Both the position numbers and the translations under genes were made by a program. Shown here one piece after another: positions 13,149 through 17,617 of a stretch of DNA of 17,617 bases. The notes under the pieces were generated by a model, which made no database searches, was not told where the DNA came from, and saw only the letters and a program-made list of their open reading frames with translations. The stretch comes from Sphingopyxis sp. (lineage in GTDB: Bacteria > Pseudomonadota > Alphaproteobacteria > Sphingomonadales > Sphingomonadaceae), in NCBI GenBank assembly GCA_013911715.1, contig JACEST010000026.1:1-17617 (forward strand), given 5' to 3'. The stretch's first letter is position 1. Every line of letters begins with the position of its first letter.

Positions 13149-13426
13149 GCGCGGCCCCGGCCCTGCTAACCCCTGCGATGCTTGCCCGCCGATGGGGCGT
13201 GAGCGACACGCTGGTCTATGACATGCTGGGCAGCGGCGATCTCCCCGGCTTTCGCTTGGGCAAGCTGTGGCGCATCCGCATGGCCGATATAGAGGCAAGG
13301 GAGGCGGCACCTCCTTTGCCCCCGGCAACGCAATGCAAGGGGCTGGCAGAGGTGCCCACCGTGGTCGTGTCTGCCCCACTCTCCGATGCTATCGCGGATC
13401 ACCGACGCGCGCTCCGCATCGGCTAG
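13145..13426 (+). CDS. Excisionase-like HTH protein
   Basis: A 93-residue protein with an N-terminal HTH_17/excisionase-type winged-helix domain at about 8-54: LTPAMLARRWGVSDTLVYDM, then GDLPGFRLGKLWRIRMADIEA. Such domains bind DNA next to integrase sites or act as small regulators. It starts with GTG in the 4-base overlap with the previous gene. The C-terminal third (55-93) is proline-rich and of unknown role. In an element with an integrase, an excisionase (recombination directionality factor) role is attractive but not proven. Confidence 0.75.
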   Translation: MSAAPALLTPAMLARRWGVSDTLVYDMLGSGDLPGFRLGKLWRIRMADIEAREAAPPLPPATQCKGLAEVPTVVVSAPLSDAIADHRRALRIG

Positions 13427-13491
13427 ATTTCCATTGACCTGTCGCCTTGTTCGACGGACGCCAAGCAAGTAGGCTTTAGGAATCTGAGTAA

Positions 13492-14178
13492 ATGCAAAAA
13501 TATCGTTCAGAGGAAGATCAAACCGCGCCGTTGCCATTCAGCAAAGCCATCGCCGCAGCCGCTAAAGCGCGCGCACCAGCGATGGCAGCCGCCGACGGAC
13601 GAGCCGTCGCAAATGCGTTGGCTGAGAAATTGTCAATCGCCGCCGACCAAGAGTTTGCGAGCGCGCTGTCGAGCAATCCGCGCCTGCAAGGATATGGAGT
13701 CAAGGTAAGTGTTTCGGCGTTCCGCAAGGCCCCGCCGGGTTTGTATAAGGAACCAGCCGCCATCGTCATGGGGTGGCTTGAGCTGCCAGATAGACTGCTA
13801 ACCCGCCCAAACACGGAAGTAGTTCGGAGCCTTCAAGAGAAATACCCCACGTTCCGGATTCGCAAGGACTTCATGAACCGCCGCCTTCACAAATGGCAGA
13901 CGCGCCACTTGTCCAGCCTGTTAGCCAAAAGGGGCATTTCAACCAATCCTGCCGACCTTCTTACATTGTCGTCCATCAAAGCCCGCATTGTGCGGCACTT
14001 TAATCCGCCAGAGTATGATGACTACAAGCTCTCGATCCGTATCTCGAAGGACGGCAGTCACGTGATGTGGAATGGCAAACGCTTTTCTGTATTTCGCAAC
14101 GGCGAGGTGCCATCGATAAAGCGGCATGGCAGAACAATCGCCCTGTCAACAATTTTGAGGGTGGTGGGCCATCGCTGA
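13492..14178 (+). CDS. Unknown protein of the element
   Basis: A 228-residue protein that I do not recognise. The N-terminus (about 15-60) is alanine-rich and helical. The middle includes VMGWLELPDRLLTRPNTEVV. The C-terminal part (about 130-228) is strongly basic and may bind nucleic acid (KDFMNRRLHKWQTRHLSSLL; NGKRFSVFRNG). No signal peptide or membrane segment is visible. It follows the excisionase-like gene by 65 bp in the same direction and could share its transcript. Its ribosome site is weak (AGGAATCTGAGTAA before the ATG). Confidence 0.7.
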   Translation: MQKYRSEEDQTAPLPFSKAIAAAAKARAPAMAAADGRAVANALAEKLSIAADQEFASALSSNPRLQGYGVKVSVSAFRKAPPGLYKEPAAIVMGWLELPDRLLTRPNTEVVRSLQEKYPTFRIRKDFMNRRLHKWQTRHLSSLLAKRGISTNPADLLTLSSIKARIVRHFNPPEYDDYKLSIRISKDGSHVMWNGKRFSVFRNGEVPSIKRHGRTIALSTILRVVGHR

Positions 14179-14289
14179 CCAACGATCCTGTTTATCTACG
14201 CAGTAGTAGGGGGATTTGGTCATTCGCATGACCTCACCCCGATTTCCAAGCCCCCCCTCCGTCTCCGCGCGCCACATACATGGGGCGAA

Positions 14290-14889
14290 GTGTGCACTAG
14301 GAGAAACGCAATTTCACGCAAGATCGGACCAGTTGGGCGGCAGGATGATCCCCGCTTTGCGCTGCATCAATGCCAGCCGCGCGCAAACAAGCTCGACGCG
14401 AAACAGAGGGCAATCTGCTTGGCCGACCCTGCCTTCCGTGAGGCGCTCGGGCAGCGCGTTGCGAATGAAGAGCGCTTCGCTGCGTTCATTGAGGGAAGCG
14501 CATATTATGTGACGCTGGACCAACCCTGCCCCAAGTGCGACAGCGGCAAGCGCAGAGTGCGCGACCGGTCCTGCTACCGCTGCCACCTAAACCAGGGAGG
14601 CGAGAACTTCGAGCGAATGAAGGCAGGCTTATCACCCGTCAAAAAGCAGAGCCGGGACGGCTACCTCGACACTGTAGAGCGCGCGCGGCGTGAGACAGCT
14701 GGCGAGCATGACGAGCGGGTGTTTGATGGCCTAACCGCGCGGTGGTGGCCAACTGGAAGGCTAGAGGTCATCTTTCCAGACGGTCACCACGAGCACAACC
14801 TCATTGCGCTCAATCACAGCGAATTGGAAAATGCGCGCGCCGAGTTTCCGATGCTAGACCAAGCACTCCGCTGGGCAGGCTGGTTCTAA
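14290..14889 (+). CDS. Zinc-ribbon protein, unknown function
   Basis: A 199-residue protein with a clear four-cysteine zinc ribbon: CPKC at 80-83 and CYRC at 95-98 (CxxC-x11-CxxC). The regions before it (KLDAKQRAICLADPAFREAL) and after it (GYLDTVERARRETAGEHDER, then WWPTGRLEVIFPDGHHEHN) are of unknown type. The GTG at 14290 is the only clear start before the conserved-looking part, and its ribosome site is poor, so the true start is uncertain. Zinc ribbons usually bind nucleic acid or protein. The gene converges on the next one, with 2 bp between stops. Confidence 0.65.
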   Translation: MCTRRNAISRKIGPVGRQDDPRFALHQCQPRANKLDAKQRAICLADPAFREALGQRVANEERFAAFIEGSAYYVTLDQPCPKCDSGKRRVRDRSCYRCHLNQGGENFERMKAGLSPVKKQSRDGYLDTVERARRETAGEHDERVFDGLTARWWPTGRLEVIFPDGHHEHNLIALNHSELENARAEFPMLDQALRWAGWF

Positions 14890-14891
14890 CG

Positions 14892-15293
14892 CTACGTATA
14901 TGACTTAGCAAAATCTTGCCCGCTCAGTGCCACGCCCGACTGCTCCAGCATATCCAACAACCTGCCGATGGCAATGTATCGAATCTGTCGCCCCATTCGC
15001 TCTGCCAAGACCGCATTTTTTGCCAAGGCTTTGGTAACCTCGTGGCGCGGAAAGGATTTCAGATAGGCTATGCCTTCCTGAAAAATTCGCTCTGCCTCAA
15101 CTTGCCGGGACAAAGGTAGGCTGTCGATGCCACCGCCAGCTCCAATGGGCAGGATATGGCGAGTTGCCTCAACCTCTTCGAGGATGTTGGTCATCCTTGT
15201 GAGGTGGTTTCCCATGCGCATCTGTTTGACGGGACCGCGAAGGAGCACAAATCCAAGCGCAAGAACAATCACGAAAACCGTCAGCGTATCCAT
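14892..15293 (-). CDS. Membrane-anchored protein, unknown function
   Basis: A 133-residue protein with one N-terminal hydrophobic segment (about residues 4-19), followed by RG and a basic stretch, so the rest is probably cytoplasmic. The remainder is helical with no recognised motif. GGGGAAG lies 6 bases before the ATG at 15293. It is divergent from the XRE regulator at 15383, and the two may be controlled together across the 89-bp gap. Confidence 0.65.
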   Translation of the reverse strand: MDTLTVFVIVLALGFVLLRGPVKQMRMGNHLTRMTNILEEVEATRHILPIGAGGGIDSLPLSRQVEAERIFQEGIAYLKSFPRHEVTKALAKNAVLAERMGRQIRYIAIGRLLDMLEQSGVALSGQDFAKSYT

Positions 15294-15382
15294 GTTGGCT
15301 TCCCCATATGCGCAAATCCGAGAACGGCAATTGGGTCATAAATGCCGTGGCCGTCAAGCACTCATGAAGCGACGCCTAGTGA

Positions 15383-15628
15383 ATGCCGAGGGTATCAGGT
15401 CAAGCCGATATAGATGGCGCGCTAAAGCGCCTTGGCGAGGTTGTGCGGGCTGCGCGGAAGGCTCAGGCTATGTCGCAGGAAGCTCTCGCAGACGCCTCAG
15501 GAATTGAGCGGAGTCACATGGGAAAGATTGAACGCGGCGAGCGGAACGTGACAGTGCTCAATCTGCTCAGGATCGCGCGGGCAACTAACTCCAGCTTGGC
15601 TGACTTTATGCGATCCGCCGAACTATAA
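15383..15628 (+). CDS. XRE-family HTH regulator
   Basis: An 81-residue Cro/C1-type DNA-binding protein. The HTH covers about 15-68: LGEVVRAARKAQAMSQEALA, then DASGIERSHMGKIERGERNV, then TVLNLLRIARATNSSLADF. The whole protein is little more than this domain, as in phage-type repressors and toxin-antitoxin regulators. The ATG at 15383 lacks a strong ribosome site. It converges on the integrase gene (stop at 15678). It probably represses its own or the divergent gene's promoter. Confidence 0.85.
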   Translation: MPRVSGQADIDGALKRLGEVVRAARKAQAMSQEALADASGIERSHMGKIERGERNVTVLNLLRIARATNSSLADFMRSAEL

Positions 15629-15677
15629 CCACCGCATTCCACGACCGCCAAGACGTCCACACGCGCGACGCCTGACG

Positions 15678-16150
15678 TTACGGGGCTGTCAGCTTGAACG
15701 CGGGTATCTTCTCCAGCTCGCGCACCAGCACCGGCAATTCATTGTCGCCATATCGCTGGTGCTGCTTGCCGGGGGAGTGCCCGACAATCGCCATGCTGGC
15801 ACGTTCGCTCATTTCATGCCGCTGCGCCAAGGTAACGAACCGGTGCCGCCACGCATGGTTAGGCTGCGGCACGGTGACGCCCAGCGACCGCACCCATTCG
15901 GCCAGCTTCGTGCCCTGCTTGCGCGCTTGGGAATTGAGCGCACCGGCCTTGCGGCGCTTGGCGGGGTCATAGAATAGCGGGCCGTCCGGGCTGGCAGCGA
16001 CGAAGGCGAGAAAGCCTTGTGCGATAAGGTCCGAGTGCAATGGCACCCGGCGCGCCTCTTTGGTTTTCACCGTGCCCGCATCGGGGGTGATAAGCATGAC
16101 GGGCACCCCGCCGGTGATCTGCACATCCTCTTTGCGAAGCTGCGTCACCT
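15678..16150 (-). pseudogene. Tyrosine integrase, 3' part (split by IS3)
   Basis: This is the catalytic C-terminal part of a phage-type tyrosine recombinase. The kept residues are the lysine in TKEARRVPLH, the HxxR box HAWRHRF, the second histidine in GHSPGKQHQ and the likely nucleophile tyrosine in RYGD. The first catalytic arginine (YSGARVNEV) lies on the other side of the insertion. Reading begins TQLRKEDVQ just inside the break. The methionine at 16157 belongs to the IS end, so no functional protein is expected from this fragment alone. Confidence 0.9.
16148..16150. repeat. AGG target duplication (left copy)
   Basis: CCT on the plus strand (AGG on the minus strand) directly abuts the IS end and matches 17380-17382. 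Three-base duplications are usual for IS3-family insertions. Confidence 0.85.
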
Positions 16151-16180
16151 TGGACATGTACCGGTTTTGCGCCGGTCACC
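16151..16180 (-). repeat. IS3 terminal inverted repeat (right)
   Basis: Plus strand begins TGGACATGTACCGGTTTTGC. It differs from the other end only at two positions, inside TGGAC(A/T)TGTA(C/A)CGG. Confidence 0.9.
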
Positions 16181-16187
16181 GATCTCA

Positions 16188-17045
16188 CTATGCCACCTTG
16201 GCCTCGAATGCGAGCGGGCTGATGCCGCCCAGATATGAATGCCGTCTGCGGGTGTTGTAGAACCCGTTGATGTACTGGAAGATGGCAGCCTCCGCCTGCC
16301 TCCGCGTTGGCCAGCTCTGCCGCCAGATCAGTTCTGCTTTCAGCGATTTGAAGAACGTCTCGACGGAGGCGTTATCGTAACAATTACCCTTGCCGCTCAT
16401 CGATGGACGCAGGCCGTAGGCCTGCAACTTTTTCTGATAATCGTAGGAGCAATATTGGCTGCCGCGATCGGAATGGAACATGCAGCCAGGCGGTGGATTG
16501 CGCAGCCGCACCGCCATCTCCAGCGCCCTGATTGCCAAGTCTTTCTTCATTCGATCACTCACGGCCCAGCCCACGACACGCCGGCTATGCAGATCAAGGA
16601 TCACTGCAAGGTAGAGCCATCCCTCTGCCGTCCAGACATAGCTGATGTCGCCAGCCCATTTGCGGTTCGGAGCTTTGGCCAGGAAATCTCCGGCCAAGAG
16701 GTTGGGAGCGACACCGAGGCGGTGGTTGCTATCGGTGGTCACCTTGTGTCGGCGGGTGCGAACGGGCCTGATCCCGTTGATCTTCATCAGTCGGCCAACG
16801 CGGCGTTCGCCAACTGCGAGCCCTGCTTCCTTCAACTCCATCGTCATCCTCGGTCTGCCATAGCTGCCAAGGCTGAGGCTATACTGCTCCCGGATGTGCG
16901 CCAGCACAGCCATGTCCGTGCGTTCCCGCTGGCTGATCGGTCGTGATCGCCACGAACGATAACCCCGAGGGCTGACCCGCATGACCCGGCACAGCATCTC
17001 CACAGGCCAGCAGTGACGCCAGCTCTCCACAAACGCGAACCTCAC
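16188..17045 (-). CDS. IS3-family transposase OrfB (DDE catalytic part)
   Basis: 285 residues with an integrase-core fold: an HTH_21-type region (about 48-95) and then rve. The DDE triad is visible as Asp133 (WAGDISYVW), Asp193 (FHSDRGSQY) and Glu229 (NASVETFFKSLKAEL), with 35 residues between the last two. It starts at GTG 17045 in a 4-base overlap with the orfA stop. More usually it is made as a fusion through -1 frameshifting at the slippery site. Length and motifs are those of an intact IS3-group protein. Confidence 0.95.
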   Translation of the reverse strand: MRFAFVESWRHCWPVEMLCRVMRVSPRGYRSWRSRPISQRERTDMAVLAHIREQYSLSLGSYGRPRMTMELKEAGLAVGERRVGRLMKINGIRPVRTRRHKVTTDSNHRLGVAPNLLAGDFLAKAPNRKWAGDISYVWTAEGWLYLAVILDLHSRRVVGWAVSDRMKKDLAIRALEMAVRLRNPPPGCMFHSDRGSQYCSYDYQKKLQAYGLRPSMSGKGNCYDNASVETFFKSLKAELIWRQSWPTRRQAEAAIFQYINGFYNTRRRHSYLGGISPLAFEAKVA

Positions 17046-17314
17046 GACCGCTGGCTCGCGAAGAACTGCGTGGCCTTTTTTAGGATGTCCCGCTCCTCCT
17101 TAAGCACGCGGTTCTCTAGGCGGAGCCGCTCATTCTCACGCGCCATATCAGCCTGCGGCGCTGATACCAGATCGGTTGGCCGGTACTGCGAAATCCACTT
17201 GCCCAGCGTCGATTTACCAATGCCCAAATCGGCTGCAACACGCTCGCGCGGCAACCCACTGGACAGTGCAATCCGCACTGCTTCCTGCTTGAACTCTTCT
17301 GAATGCTTGATCAT
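17042..17314 (-). CDS. IS3-family transposase OrfA (HTH part)
   Basis: 90 residues with an N-terminal HTH of the HTH_Tnp_1 type (EEFKQEAVRIALSSGL; VAADLGIGKSTLGKWISQYR). A leucine-zipper-like helix follows (ARENERLRLENRVLKEERDI) and mediates OrfA/OrfAB multimers. The A6G heptamer lies at codons LKKA near the end, in the phase A-AAA-AAG that gives -1 slippage into orfB. AGGAGA is upstream of the ATG at 17314. Confidence 0.95.
   Translation of the reverse strand: MIKHSEEFKQEAVRIALSSGLPRERVAADLGIGKSTLGKWISQYRPTDLVSAPQADMARENERLRLENRVLKEERDILKKATQFFASQRS
17075..17081 (-). other. A6G programmed frameshift site
   Basis: The minus strand reads AAAAAAG in zero-frame phase A-AAA-AAG, in the 3' part of orfA. 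Slipping back one base continues into the orfB frame with no stop, producing OrfAB. This is the standard IS3-family signal. Confidence 0.85.
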
Positions 17315-17349
17315 CTCGTCGGTCTCCTGTTGCGAGCTCTAAACGCTCA

Positions 17350-17379
17350 GGTGACCGGCGCAAAACCGTTACAAGTCCA
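17350..17379 (-). repeat. IS3 terminal inverted repeat (left)
   Basis: Minus strand begins TGGACTTGTAACGGTTTTGC, at the transposase-start end. It pairs with 16151-16180 at 28 of 30 positions. Confidence 0.9.
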
Positions 17380-17382
17380 CCT
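17380..17382. repeat. AGG target duplication (right copy)
   Basis: CCT on the plus strand, identical to 16148-16150, directly outside the IS. Confidence 0.85.
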
Positions 17383-17617
17383 CGTTCACCCGCGCCCCGG
17401 AATAGCAAAGCAGCCACGGCACCCACCGCTTGGCGTCGGTGAAGTGGTCCGCTTCCCGGCCATGCTTCCCCGCCAGCGACGCGGACAAGATGATCTGCGC
17501 TTCGTCATCCTCCAGCACCCGGCTGCGCAGCTCTGTGACCTTGGGCAGTTGCACGGGCTTGATCCCGGCGGCGGGGTTGGACGGGATAAGGCCATCATCG
17601 GCCCCCCAGCCCAGCAC
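17380..17617 (-). pseudogene. Tyrosine integrase, 5' part (cut by window edge and IS3)
   Basis: This segment encodes the end of the core-binding domain (WGADDGLIPSNPAAGIKPVQ) and the start of the catalytic domain. It includes the first catalytic arginine in YSGARVNEV just before the break. The rest of the N-terminus is off the right edge. Removing the IS and one AGG copy joins it to the 3' part at GARVNEV-TQLRKEDV. The combined window segment is 708 bases, exactly 236 codons. As it stands, translation would run out of the gene into the IS and stop after Val-Asp-Leu. Confidence 0.88.

Larger units (their letters stand above)
16151..17379 (-). mobile_element. Complete IS3-family insertion sequence (1229 bp)
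   Basis: The terminal inverted repeats at 16151-16180 and 17350-17379 are 30 bp long and match at 28 of 30 positions, starting TGGAC and ending GTCCA. AGG is duplicated at both sides. Inside are orfA and orfB, which overlap in the -1 frame. The A6G slippery heptamer (17075-17081, minus strand) is present for making the fused OrfAB transposase. All parts look intact, so the element is probably active or recently so. Confidence 0.95.

Noticed and set aside
14218..14233. GGTCAT-TCGC-ATGACC small hairpin before the zinc-ribbon gene
   Set aside because: Six-base arms in a GC-rich genome are not distinctive enough to call a site.
1..17617. CRISPR array or rRNA operon
   Set aside because: No regular long repeats with spacers and no rRNA-like sequence were seen.

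Overview
The window looks like a chromosome of an alphaproteobacterium, most likely in the Sphingomonadales. The basis is high GC, the flagellar gene arrangement, sigma-54-type flagellar promoters, and FliA and a diguanylate cyclase encoded behind flhA. No species can be named from the sequence alone.

Positions 1 to about 10090 are a flagellar locus. On the minus strand, flgB-C-D-E-F-G-H encode rod, hook cap, hook and L-ring proteins; they are tightly spaced and flgH runs off the left edge. Diverging from flgB on the plus strand are flgA (P-ring chaperone), flgM (anti-sigma-28) and a small flgN-like gene. A second plus-strand operon follows: a lytic transglycosylase-like gene, flhA (export gate), fliA (sigma-28) and a GGDEF diguanylate cyclase. 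I can see three sigma-54 promoters (TGGCACG-N4-[CT]TGCW): one facing flgB, one facing flgA and one before the transglycosylase gene. This places the rod/hook genes, the anti-sigma factor and sigma-28 itself under sigma-54 control. FlgD and FlgE are both unusually short, and FlgH lacks a recognisable lipobox.

Positions 10091 to 10670 are a junction zone. They hold the left end and first codons of a truncated IS21-family element, a 15-bp inverted repeat enclosing three ATACCGTCA repeats, a CCGGACAT palindrome, and a 20-bp copy of a tRNA-Leu-like 3' end (minus strand) that resembles an integration core.

From about 10491 to the right edge is a small integrated element. It carries a three-helix membrane protein, an unknown protein, a compact serine recombinase whose upstream region holds three copies of an 8-mer, two overlapping small DNA-binding-type genes, three unknown genes (one with a zinc ribbon, one membrane-anchored), an XRE regulator, and a tyrosine integrase. 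The integrase gene is split by a complete 1229-bp IS3-family insertion sequence with 30-bp ends and a 3-bp AGG target duplication. Removing the IS and one AGG restores the integrase frame exactly, so the insertion is probably recent and may have trapped the element. An intact tRNA-Leu is predicted just past the right edge.
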